Origin: JBOFDK01 sp051656485
GTDB lineage: Bacteria > Bacillota > Clostridia > Lachnospirales > Cellulosilyticaceae
Direction: 5' to 3'
DNA: 22,155 bases
Assembly (NCBI GenBank): GCA_051656485.1
Contig: JBOGBZ010000052.1
Span: 1-22,155 of the forward strand
The notes below the pieces were generated by a model. It was not told where the DNA came from and searched no databases. It was given only the letters and a program-made list of their open reading frames with translations. This document shows positions 15,357-22,155 of this stretch, in pieces; positions within the stretch are counted from its first letter, which is position 1; each line of letters opens with the position of its first letter. A program made the translations under genes and the position numbers.

Positions 15357-16676
15357 ATGAAAATAATGATGGTGAGCTGCTCGGCTCTTCCATATCATAA
15401 TAGCGGTGTAGCACAAGTTGTCCACCATGTAAGTCGAGAACTTCAAGATAAAGGGCATGAAGTAGGTATTTTTACCTTGTCTTATGCTCAAACACATAAA
15501 AAAGGTACGCTTTATAAAGAAAAGTATGAAGGCTATGAAGTATGTGCGGTACGGTTAGATTACATCCCTCAAGACCAAACCAATGATTTTTCGATACAAA
15601 CGTATAAGCAACCAAAGACAGCGAGCTACTTCAAGGAATACTTAGAGGTGTTCAATCCAGATATCGTACATTTCCATAGTGTACAAGGCATGGGTGTAGA
15701 GATGCTGGAAGTAGCTAAAGCCTATGGTACAAAAGTAGTGGTAACGATGCATGATTGGTGGTGGATATGTCCTCGTAGCTTCATGGTAGATGGCGACTAT
15801 GTGCCTTGTGGACTACAAATATCAAATGATGAACAGTGTCTACAATGCGTACAGAAGACCTGTCCAACTATTGAAAGCCAGTATATAAAAAAACGTAGAG
15901 AATATCTTCATGATGCCTTGATGAAAAATGTGGATCGAATTTATGCAGTTTCCAATAGGCTAAAGCAAGATTTAGAGAAGCATCTTCCAAGTGGGTGTAC
16001 GATTCAGGTAAATGCCAATGGAGTGGAGAAACCTGTAGAGACTCAGCACACAGCTAGTGATGTACTGCGATTTGGATTCTTAGGGGGTGTACATCCTATT
16101 AAAGGATACAAGGTACTCCATAAAGCGACTAAGCAGGTAAAAAGGTCGGATTGGGAACTGCATATCTACGGTGTCCCACAAGTAGATACCAAAGGACTGC
16201 GTAAAGTCTATCAGTACCTTCGCAAGCAAGGGGCAAGTGGACTGTGGAAAAAAGTGACACAAATCTTAAAGGATAAACAACAAGCAACTAAAGGTGTGAG
16301 TGGCAAGATTGTTCTTCACAAAGCATTTGAAAGTGGCGAGAAGGATGCTGTCTTTGCACAAATCGATGTGCTTATCTGTGCATCTTTGATGCAAGAATCC
16401 TCATCACTAGTAGTGAGAGAGGCACTTATTCGAGGTATACCAGTGATTTCCACACCTTCTGGTGGACCTATGGAAGTGATACGCCATGGAGAGACGGGAG
16501 AGATTCTGGCAGATTATGAAGCACATACACTAGCAGAAGCCATGGAGCGTGTATTGGAACCAGCATACTACAAGGCATTATGTGAACAACTCAAGAAGCA
16601 ACCATACAGCTATACTTATGAGGAACAAAGTGAAGCACTCCTTCAAGCATACGAACAGCTGGAGGTGACATTATGA
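15357..16676 (+). CDS. Family 4 glycosyltransferase (GT-B fold)
   Basis: With ATG 15357 (GAAGGTGG 7 bases upstream) the protein has 439 residues; the in-frame GTG at 15324 lacks a ribosome site and would add 11 polar residues. The N-terminal domain begins MKIMMVSCSALPYHNSGVAQ, with the glycine-containing acceptor loop, and holds DIVHFHSVQG and VVVTMHDWWWICP. The C-terminal domain holds FGFLGGVHPIKGY and the donor-site motif ESSSLVVREAL (an E-x7-E pair) followed by GIPVISTPSGGP. Five cysteines (138, 151, 161, 164, 169) cluster after HDWWW, a spacing that could bind a metal and is seen in other GT4 enzymes of glycan clusters. It would add a sugar to the lipid-linked glycan in the cytoplasm; donor and acceptor are unknown. 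Its stop overlaps the next start (ATGA). Confidence 0.9.
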   Translation: MKIMMVSCSALPYHNSGVAQVVHHVSRELQDKGHEVGIFTLSYAQTHKKGTLYKEKYEGYEVCAVRLDYIPQDQTNDFSIQTYKQPKTASYFKEYLEVFNPDIVHFHSVQGMGVEMLEVAKAYGTKVVVTMHDWWWICPRSFMVDGDYVPCGLQISNDEQCLQCVQKTCPTIESQYIKKRREYLHDALMKNVDRIYAVSNRLKQDLEKHLPSGCTIQVNANGVEKPVETQHTASDVLRFGFLGGVHPIKGYKVLHKATKQVKRSDWELHIYGVPQVDTKGLRKVYQYLRKQGASGLWKKVTQILKDKQQATKGVSGKIVLHKAFESGEKDAVFAQIDVLICASLMQESSSLVVREALIRGIPVISTPSGGPMEVIRHGETGEILADYEAHTLAEAMERVLEPAYYKALCEQLKKQPYSYTYEEQSEALLQAYEQLEVTL

Positions 16677-19456
16677 GAACCGAGCGTGCTATGACTAATA
16701 TCAAGATGGCGGTTATTTATCAGCTGACCATTTTGTTTGTCAACTTCGTAGACCGTAAGCTTTTTCTTGAGATTTTAGGTGTTGATTACCTTGGTATACA
16801 TAGTCTCTTTATTAATGTTATCAATATGATATCATTAGTCGAACTTGGTATTGGAACAGCCATTATCTATCATCTATACAAGCCATTGCAGGAGCAAGAT
16901 GAGAAGAAAATTACAGGGCTAATGAGATTTTATCGGCACCTATACTTTGGTGTAGGTGCAGTTATCCTCCTATTAGGAATAGGCACTACCGCACTATTAC
17001 CTTTCTTTATTAAAGATATTACGATTTCTTGGTCGGTTGTACGCGTGGCGTATCTAATCTTTGTGGCAGGAGCAGTGCTGACTTATTGGACAGGATTCCC
17101 GAGAGCGTTACTTTATGCCCATGAGAGAAACTACATTATCCAACGCGGAGATATGACAGCGATCTTAGCGGGAGCAGTGCTAAAAATAGTAGGACTTATC
17201 TTTATGCCAGGCTATATAGTGTATGTGATTATTCATACCTTATCTAAGGTAGTGCAGAATGGTTATATTTATTGGCAGATGCGTAAGCTTTATCCGTATC
17301 TCCGTACCCATAGAAAAGAAAAGCTAAGTCAAGAAGAGCGTCGCAGTGTGAGAAAAGACGTAAAAGATTTATTTGTACAGAAAGTATCTTTCTTTGTGGT
17401 TAACTCTACAGACAATCTGATTTTGTCCCGATTTGTAGGTGTGGTGACAGTGGGCTTTGTGAGCAATTATCAAATTTTCTTTGCAGCACTGATGAACTTT
17501 ATGACACACGCTGTAGATGCCATGCAGGCAAGTCTAGGAAATATGGTGGTCACAGAAGTAGACAACCAATCAAAGATTAAGGGCATTTATAATAAGATGC
17601 AATTCGTAATGTTCTGGCTAGCCAGTGTTACCGTGATCTGCTTATATGGCTTGGTAGAACCTTTTGTAAGTATCTGGTTGGGGCCTGAATACATTATGTC
17701 ACGCTCTATTCTAGTGGTGCTTAGTATCAACTTTATGCTTTGGGTGATTACAAAACCAGTGTGGCAGATGATGTCTGTATCAGGCCTTTTCAAGCAAGAC
17801 AAATACAATGCAGTAGCAGAGATGCTTATCAATCTCCTGCTTTCACTTATCCTTGTGCAGCGCGTAGGTGTGGTGGGTGTATTCATTGGAACGACCATTA
17901 GTACCATTGTGGCATGGCTTTTGAAGACACGCGTACTGTACAAGTATTTCTTCAAAGAAAGCCCTGTTAAATATATCGGGCAGACATTAGGGTACATCCT
18001 TCTGATAGTAGTAGAGTTGCAACTTGTGAGATGGATGTTGCCTTATGTTACGATAGAAGATCCTATCGTAAGCTTTGTCTTCCAAGTTGTTGTATGCGGT
18101 GCAGTGCCAAATGTAATCAATTGGCTACTCTTTAGAAAAAATCCATACTTTGTAGAGATGAAAGGGATAGTGCTAGCACAAATCGAAAAAGTGAAAGATA
18201 TTCATAAGTATGATGGCATCTTGACGAAGGGGATTCTAGCATTAATGATGGTCATGCCACTTCACTTGGTGGTGTCAAATCCTGTGGCACGCATGGTTGG
18301 AGAAAGTGCAAGTATGGCATTAGCACTTATAGCCATGATGTATATCCTTTACCAAGCATTGGTGGCAGGTAATGTGTCCAAGTCTAGACAACGCCATGTA
18401 TGGTTCTACTTGGTGTTTGCAGTAGGAGCGATGCTGTATGGTATCCTCACAGGAGGCCAAGAAGGTCTGACTATCGTAGCTAACTTACTAGCAGTAAGTG
18501 GTATCGGCTTTGCCATGACACTCATGGACTGGAGCCGAGTTGGTAGAGGTGTGTGGGTAGTAGATCTAGGACTTGTGGCATGGATAGGTTATATCTTTAA
18601 AAGTATAGGGAAATATGAAAATCCAGAATATGGAGGCATTCTTTTTGGGACAGAATTCTTAGGTAACCCAAATACATTAGGTATACTATGTGCTTTGTTT
18701 GTAGCAATAGCAGCTATGATGTATGCATTATCTAAAGGAGAACGCTACCTGCTGTATATGGTGGCATGCATCCCGCTAATTCAAGCCACCGATGCTCGTA
18801 CGCCATTACTGGCATTAGGCGTAGCCTTCCTGTGCTATATGGCATGGGTAATCACATCCAAGTGTCGCATACTTCACTATCTGCTCTTTATAGTTATTGG
18901 AGCAGGTGTAGGTGGAGTGACTTATATTTACCCAAGATTAGTGACTCTTGATTTAGGACCAGAGATGAATACTTGGATTAGAGAACTTACAGGGAAGAAT
19001 CTCTTCTCAGGGAGAGAATCTCTGTGGCAGCAGGCCTGGGAGATGCTAGAGCAGGAGCCTTGGCTAGGCTATGGCATGAATCACGGCATAGACCGTACGT
19101 TACAAGAAACCAATTATATATGGGTAAATGGTGTACATAATGAATACCTACAGCTTGGTCTATGGGCAGGTGGAATAGGTGTAATAATACTTATCATACT
19201 AGGTGGCTACCTATGGCATAAGCTGTACTGGAAAGGTTCAGATAAGGTAGCACGTATAGGTGGATGTATCTTTATTCTACTCATGATACTTGGTACATTT
19301 GAGACGATGTGGCTAGGGGAGAATATCGTCTTCGGTACTATTTTATGGGGGATGATAGGTATCGGGATCAGTACGTGTAAGAATCGGAAGAATACGTATA
19401 CAGAAATAAAAAATAATAAAAAAAGCAAAGTTTTAGACAAGGGGGAGGCAAAATGA
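16673..19456 (+). CDS. Fusion of Wzx-type flippase and Wzy/O-antigen-ligase-type polymerase
   Basis: One uninterrupted frame of 927 residues. Residues 1 to about 500 look like a polysaccharide-biosynthesis flippase: about 12-14 membrane segments and flippase-like stretches such as LFLEILGVDYLGIHSLFINV, NSTDNLILSRFVGVVTVGFV and VGVVGVFIGTTISTIVAW. A short polar linker (about 500-514) leads to a second set of about 12 membrane segments carrying O-antigen ligase/polymerase signatures: FGTEFLGNPNTLGIL, DARTPLLAL (about 705-714), LFSGRESLWQQAWEMLEQEP then WLGYGMNHG (about 776-805) and VHNEYLQLGLWAGG (about 820-833). These two steps are normally separate proteins: export of the lipid-linked repeat unit and its polymerisation outside. 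The start overlaps the upstream stop by ATGA, and its own stop overlaps the GT2 start. Functions of both halves are inferred from family resemblance. Confidence 0.88.
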   Translation: MRTERAMTNIKMAVIYQLTILFVNFVDRKLFLEILGVDYLGIHSLFINVINMISLVELGIGTAIIYHLYKPLQEQDEKKITGLMRFYRHLYFGVGAVILLLGIGTTALLPFFIKDITISWSVVRVAYLIFVAGAVLTYWTGFPRALLYAHERNYIIQRGDMTAILAGAVLKIVGLIFMPGYIVYVIIHTLSKVVQNGYIYWQMRKLYPYLRTHRKEKLSQEERRSVRKDVKDLFVQKVSFFVVNSTDNLILSRFVGVVTVGFVSNYQIFFAALMNFMTHAVDAMQASLGNMVVTEVDNQSKIKGIYNKMQFVMFWLASVTVICLYGLVEPFVSIWLGPEYIMSRSILVVLSINFMLWVITKPVWQMMSVSGLFKQDKYNAVAEMLINLLLSLILVQRVGVVGVFIGTTISTIVAWLLKTRVLYKYFFKESPVKYIGQTLGYILLIVVELQLVRWMLPYVTIEDPIVSFVFQVVVCGAVPNVINWLLFRKNPYFVEMKGIVLAQIEKVKDIHKYDGILTKGILALMMVMPLHLVVSNPVARMVGESASMALALIAMMYILYQALVAGNVSKSRQRHVWFYLVFAVGAMLYGILTGGQEGLTIVANLLAVSGIGFAMTLMDWSRVGRGVWVVDLGLVAWIGYIFKSIGKYENPEYGGILFGTEFLGNPNTLGILCALFVAIAAMMYALSKGERYLLYMVACIPLIQATDARTPLLALGVAFLCYMAWVITSKCRILHYLLFIVIGAGVGGVTYIYPRLVTLDLGPEMNTWIRELTGKNLFSGRESLWQQAWEMLEQEPWLGYGMNHGIDRTLQETNYIWVNGVHNEYLQLGLWAGGIGVIILIILGGYLWHKLYWKGSDKVARIGGCIFILLMILGTFETMWLGENIVFGTILWGMIGIGISTCKNRKNTYTEIKNNKKSKVLDKGEAK

Positions 19457-20415
19457 CCCAAGTGATTAATGAAAACAATACAATGGTAAGCGTGGTAGTG
19501 GTGGCAGCACAGCCGCATCTATCCATACGTAAGACCATCGCAAGTTTACTGGAGCAGACGTATCAGCATTTAGAAATCGTATTAGTAGATACTGGCATGG
19601 AGCCACAAGTGTCCGAAGAAATGCAGATGGCGAGTAACCAATATGCACATATGCACTATGTACAGGTAAGCGGAGAAGCGAGCAAGATGGCACCGTATAA
19701 TCGAGGGATGATGAAGACGAGCGGGCAGTACATTACCTTACTTAAAGCAGGTGATGTACTGCAAGCTGAGTGTATAGAGAAACAATTAGCATATCTACAG
19801 CAGCATTCACAAAGTGTGATGGTGTGTGCAGATATGAAAGGACTTAAGAAAAGTGAAGAAGAAGTGTATAGCTCTTATTATAATTACCATAAGATCCGTG
19901 TGTATGAAGAAGAGCAGACAGCACACCTTATCCAGAGTAACTTCGTACTAGGGCATACGCTTTGTATGCGAAGAGAAGTGGTACATGCAGTCTTTCCTAT
20001 ACCAGAGACGCTAGACTATGAAGATTGGTGGCTCGCACTTACAGGAAGTATCCAAGGACATATCGGCTACATCGATGAAGCACTAGTAACCCACTACTTA
20101 TCAGAAGAGACAGTAGAAGAGTTACTGGGTAGACAGAACTTCATGAAACACCGTGTACAAGTGGCACAGAGTAATGCCAAGTACTATGAAGCGATGGTAG
20201 ACTACTGTAGAGCACATAAGCATCACTATCTAGCGATCATCCAACCCATGGAGCTTCGAGATAAGCTTATGAGTGAATACTCTGTGAAGAAGCGCATGGA
20301 CTATTATTTTTCAGAAGCTACTTATCGATGTAGAAGAAAGATTCGATTTAAAGAGAAGATGAAGATATGGGCATACCTCTGGTGTGGACCTTATTTATTG
20401 CTATTAAGAAAATAA
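19453..20415 (+). CDS. Family 2 glycosyltransferase (GT-A fold) with altered DxD motif
   Basis: A 320-residue protein. The GT2 start is recognisable (MVSVVVVAAQPHLSIRKTIA from residue 11, then SLLEQTYQHLEIVLVDTG). The usual N-x-G...G-x-Y-I segment appears as PYNRGMMKTSGQYI (81-94). The metal-binding LDxDD reads LKAGD (97-101), keeping only the last Asp. A later DYEDWW (about 192-197) matches the catalytic 'ED' region. The C-terminal ~100 residues are basic and helical, ending WCGPYLLLLRK, and could lie on the membrane. It is the last gene of the operon, with GGGGGAGG (19441-19448) before the ATG and ATGA overlap with the fusion gene. It probably adds a sugar to the same glycan; the altered DxD makes activity or metal use uncertain. 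Confidence 0.82.
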   Translation: MTQVINENNTMVSVVVVAAQPHLSIRKTIASLLEQTYQHLEIVLVDTGMEPQVSEEMQMASNQYAHMHYVQVSGEASKMAPYNRGMMKTSGQYITLLKAGDVLQAECIEKQLAYLQQHSQSVMVCADMKGLKKSEEEVYSSYYNYHKIRVYEEEQTAHLIQSNFVLGHTLCMRREVVHAVFPIPETLDYEDWWLALTGSIQGHIGYIDEALVTHYLSEETVEELLGRQNFMKHRVQVAQSNAKYYEAMVDYCRAHKHHYLAIIQPMELRDKLMSEYSVKKRMDYYFSEATYRCRRKIRFKEKMKIWAYLWCGPYLLLLRK

Positions 20416-20433
20416 TCATTAACAAAATGTGAC

Positions 20434-20478
20434 AGTATAGCCCTATAGATTGACAGAAGTCGTCTATAGGGCTATACT
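20434..20478 (+). promoter_or_regulatory. Promoter built into a perfect 16-bp inverted repeat (candidate operator)
   Basis: AGTATAGCCCTATAGA (20434-20449) and its exact complement (20463-20478) flank a 13-base centre. A consensus -35, TTGACA (20450-20455), fills the centre. A -10, TATACT (20473-20478), is the end of the right arm, 17 bases away. Any protein gripping the repeat would cover the promoter of the regulator gene that follows, which suggests autoregulation. In RNA from the upstream operon the repeat would form a strong hairpin, but no T-run follows, so it is a poor classical terminator. Confidence 0.75.
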
Positions 20479-20526
20479 AAAATTAGCGTTCGAAAACTGA
20501 ACACAAGAACATAATGATGAAACGAC

Positions 20527-20534
20527 AGAAGGAG
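20527..20534 (+). promoter_or_regulatory. Ribosome binding site that sets the regulator's start at GTG 20541
   Basis: AGAAGGAG lies six bases before GTG 20541. The upstream in-frame ATGs at 20514 and 20517 have no such site, so the GTG is preferred. Confidence 0.75.
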
Positions 20535-20540
20535 ATTTGC

Positions 20541-21107
20541 GTGGCACAAGACAAACCCGTTTTTTCAGACTATGCCTATCTGGTCATGACTGAAATAGCA
20601 ACCAATGAGAAGATTACCCAGCGAGAACTCTCCAGAGAACTAGGTGTATCCGTAGGGAGTATCAATGTCCTTATCAACAAACTAGTGAAGGAAGGGCTCA
20701 TCAAGACCCAACAAGTATCTAGTAAGCAAGTGCTCTATATGCTCACCCCAGCAGGTATGGTAGAGAAGACCAAGAAGACAGCTAGCTATCTCAAGGCACA
20801 TTACCAAGCCATCTACACCACTAAAGAGAAGATTAAGGTATATTTACAAAAATTAGTGGAAGATTATCAAATTATCTATGTACTACTACAGCAAGATGAA
20901 ATGAGCGAGATTCTAAAAGTAGCAATAGATGAATACAAGCATCAGTATCCTAAGGTAGAGATTATCTATATAAATAAAGGTAAACATAGGTGCCACAAGG
21001 ATAATCAACAAGGCGTCATTATACATATGGGAGTAGAGCAAGCAAAGGTGCAAATTTACACAGAACAATACGGCTTGATAAGTATAGATTTAATGGATGA
21101 ATTATAG
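20541..21107 (+). CDS. Winged-helix (MarR-type) regulator, exopolysaccharide-associated kind, with C-terminal extension
   Basis: From GTG 20541 the protein has 188 residues. Residues about 8-72 form a winged helix-turn-helix: YLVMTEIATNEKITQRELSR, ELGVSVGSINVLINKLVKEG (recognition helix in the second half), then a basic wing (LIKTQQVSSKQVLYMLTPAG). This resembles the MarR-type regulators found next to exopolysaccharide clusters, usually only ~100 residues long. Here a helical linker (about 75-105) leads to an extra ~85-residue alpha/beta domain (IIYVLLQQDEMSEILKVAID, KVEIIYIN, QGVIIHMGVEQAKVQIYT) of unknown role, possibly ligand sensing. It follows the glycan operon on the same strand and has its own promoter inside an inverted repeat, so it probably controls itself and perhaps the operon. 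No copy of the repeat is seen at 12364-12510. Confidence 0.85.
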   Translation: MAQDKPVFSDYAYLVMTEIATNEKITQRELSRELGVSVGSINVLINKLVKEGLIKTQQVSSKQVLYMLTPAGMVEKTKKTASYLKAHYQAIYTTKEKIKVYLQKLVEDYQIIYVLLQQDEMSEILKVAIDEYKHQYPKVEIIYINKGKHRCHKDNQQGVIIHMGVEQAKVQIYTEQYGLISIDLMDEL

Positions 21108-21127
21108 TATAACGTAAGTAGGCTGTG

Positions 21128-21196
21128 GCAATCCTCTAAGGGAGAGGGACTTGGATAGACAATTAATATATTGCCTATCCAACCAGATACCTGACC
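21128..21196 (+). other. Hairpin-rich leader region of unknown type
   Basis: Two or three successive stems can form: CCTCT/AGAGG (21133-21137 with 21143-21147), a 13-bp stem with one A-C mismatch (TTGGATAGACAAT at 21151-21163 with ATTGCCTATCCAA at 21170-21182, 6-base loop), and a short CAG/CTG pair near 21184-21193. No T-run follows, so it is not a standard terminator. It precedes the prepilin fragment and may be its regulated leader. I do not match it to a known riboswitch class. Confidence 0.4.
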
Positions 21197-21214
21197 AAAG
21201 AAGGGGATATGTAG

Positions 21215-21289
21215 GTGCTAGACAGTAAAAAATTAAAAAGAGGTTTTACATTAATAGAAGTAGGAAGGAGGTATAACGATGGAATATAA
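21215..21289 (+). pseudogene. 5' remnant of a type IV prepilin gene
   Basis: From GTG 21215 (AGGGG at 21202-21206) the frame reads MLDSKKLKRGFTLIEV, a textbook class III signal peptide: basic leader, Gly before the cleavage site, then FTLIE with Glu at +5. After Val (21260-21262) the hydrophobic helix expected of a pilin is missing. The frame continues only as GRRYNDGI and stops at TAA 21287-21289, overlapping the start of the RhuM-type gene. I read this as a pilin gene cut off at about codon 16 by insertion or deletion. A functional short peptide is unlikely because the membrane helix is absent. Confidence 0.65.
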
Positions 21290-22155
21290 ATTACAAATAA
21301 GAAACAGTACAGCAGAGTTTTTAATATTTACTTCTGAGAGTAGAGAAAAATCTCTAGAGGTTTTATATGCCGAAGAGAATGTCTGGGCAACACAAGATAT
21401 GATTGCAGACCTTTATGATACAACAAAGCAAAATGTGAGTAAGCATCTTAATAATGCATTTGCTGATGAGGAAATTGATAAGGGGGCAACTGTCAACAAA
21501 TTCTTGACAGTTCAAACTGAAGGAGCTAGAGAAGTTGAACGAAGCCGTCAATTTTATAGTTTGGATGCTATTATCTCTGTGGGATTCAAAGTAAATAGTA
21601 CGAGAGCCATTCAGTTTCGCCAATGGGCTATTCGGATACTCAAAGACTATGCTATAAGAGGCTATGTACTAGATCATGATCGTATGGAAAATGGAGCTTT
21701 TCTTAGTGAAGACTATTTTGAATATCTATTAGATGAAATTAGAGAGATTCGTGCAAGTGAAAGAAGGTTTTATCAAAAAATTACAGATATCTATGCAACA
21801 GCTATGGACTACAATGTGAACTCACCAACAACTAAAGACTTCTTTGCTAAAGTGCAGAATAAACTCCACTTTGCAATTCATGGGAAAACCGCAGCAGAAG
21901 TTATTGTAGATCGTGCCAATGCAGAAAAAGATCATATGGGTTTAACAACTTGGAGAAATGCTCCTGATGGCAAGATTGTAAAAAAAGATGTTTCAATTGC
22001 TAAAAACTATTTGACTAAAGAAGAGATAGAAAGTTTGAATCGCATTGTCAGTATGTATCTTGATTATGCAGAAGACCAAGCAAGAAGAAAGATACCGATG
22101 ACGATGCAAGACTGGTCAAAAAAGTTAGATGCTTTTTTACAGTTTAATGAAAGAG
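21279..22155 (+). CDS. RhuM-family protein (3' partial)
   Basis: The frame starts at ATG 21279 with AAGGAGG (21265-21271) 7 bases upstream and is still open at the right edge after 292 codons, so the end is missing. The protein begins MEYKLQIRNSTAEFLIFTSE and contains the RhuM hallmarks: VWATQDMIADLYDTTKQNVS (about 35-54), a KFLTVQTEGAREVERSRQFY stretch, YSLDAIISVGFKVNSTRAIQ, FRQWAIRILKDYAIRGYVLD, and later NKLHFAIHGKTAAEVIVDRA. RhuM proteins are scattered, horizontally moved genes often found in restriction-modification, phage-like or other accessory regions; their biochemical role is not settled. The first ~110 residues look like a DNA-binding antirepressor-type domain. Here the gene starts directly at the truncation point of a prepilin gene, which supports arrival by insertion or recombination. 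Confidence 0.85.
   Translation, partial: MEYKLQIRNSTAEFLIFTSESREKSLEVLYAEENVWATQDMIADLYDTTKQNVSKHLNNAFADEEIDKGATVNKFLTVQTEGAREVERSRQFYSLDAIISVGFKVNSTRAIQFRQWAIRILKDYAIRGYVLDHDRMENGAFLSEDYFEYLLDEIREIRASERRFYQKITDIYATAMDYNVNSPTTKDFFAKVQNKLHFAIHGKTAAEVIVDRANAEKDHMGLTTWRNAPDGKIVKKDVSIAKNYLTKEEIESLNRIVSMYLDYAEDQARRKIPMTMQDWSKKLDAFLQFNER

Noticed and set aside
20434..20478. Inverted repeat as a classical Rho-independent terminator of the glycan operon
   Set aside because: The stem is followed by AAAATT, not a T-run. Promoter hexamers fit it better, though weak termination remains possible.
20514..20540. ATG 20514 as the start of the regulator
   Set aside because: It lacks a ribosome site, whereas AGAAGGAG is ideally placed for GTG 20541.
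21108..21215. c-di-GMP riboswitch before the prepilin fragment
   Set aside because: The context is suggestive, but I could not find the conserved core of either c-di-GMP class, so it is reported only as a structured region.
1..22155. CRISPR arrays, tRNA or rRNA genes, insertion sequences
   Set aside because: I saw no regularly spaced direct repeats, no cloverleaf or rRNA-like sequence and no transposase frame in the window.

Overview
The window looks like chromosome of a low-GC, Gram-positive anaerobe of the Clostridia, probably near the Cellulosilyticum/Lachnospirales group. That placement is inferred from protein style: SLH domains, copper-amine-oxidase-N-like domains on surface proteins, strong AAGGAGG ribosome sites and TTGACA/TATAAT promoters. 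No ribosomal RNA or other taxonomic marker is present. The theme is cell-surface construction: an S-layer and envelope-protein block on the left, a polysaccharide or S-layer-glycan block on the right, and a broken junction with an accessory gene at the right edge.

Positions 1-9043 hold the surface proteins. A 5'-truncated beta-rich protein and a triple-SLH protein form one operon ending at a terminator (2825-2875). Two paralogous, secreted, S-layer-like proteins (3245-5347 and 6786-8984) follow. Each has its own near-consensus promoter, a terminator and a C-terminal copper-amine-oxidase-N-like domain. Between them sits a smaller secreted protein (5528-6658) with the same domain type at its N-terminus, then a coiled coil and an unknown C-terminal domain. 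Positions 9077-10939 encode a secreted FAD-dependent oxidoreductase whose tail looks like degenerate SLH motifs, so it may be a wall-attached redox enzyme.

Positions 10936-20415 form the glycan locus. A polyprenyl-phosphate sugar-1-phosphate transferase on the minus strand converges on the oxidoreductase gene, with a 4-base overlap and a shared bidirectional terminator. It diverges from a five-gene plus-strand operon: an O-antigen-ligase-like protein, RfbA (glucose-1-phosphate thymidylyltransferase), a GT4 glycosyltransferase, a 927-residue fusion of a Wzx-type flippase with a Wzy/O-antigen-ligase-type polymerase, and a GT2 glycosyltransferase. Together these could start a lipid-linked glycan (sugar transferase), extend it (GT4, GT2), supply dTDP-sugar (RfbA), flip and polymerise it (fusion) and attach it to a surface acceptor (ligase-like protein). 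The neighbouring S-layer genes make S-layer or wall-glycan glycosylation a reasonable but unproven purpose.

Positions 20416-22155 hold a winged-helix regulator like those associated with exopolysaccharide clusters. Its promoter is built into a perfect 16-bp inverted repeat. After it come a hairpin-rich stretch, the first ~16 codons of a type IV prepilin gene (GFTLIEV motif) that ends abruptly, and a RhuM-family gene that runs off the window. This last junction looks like an insertion or deletion scar.
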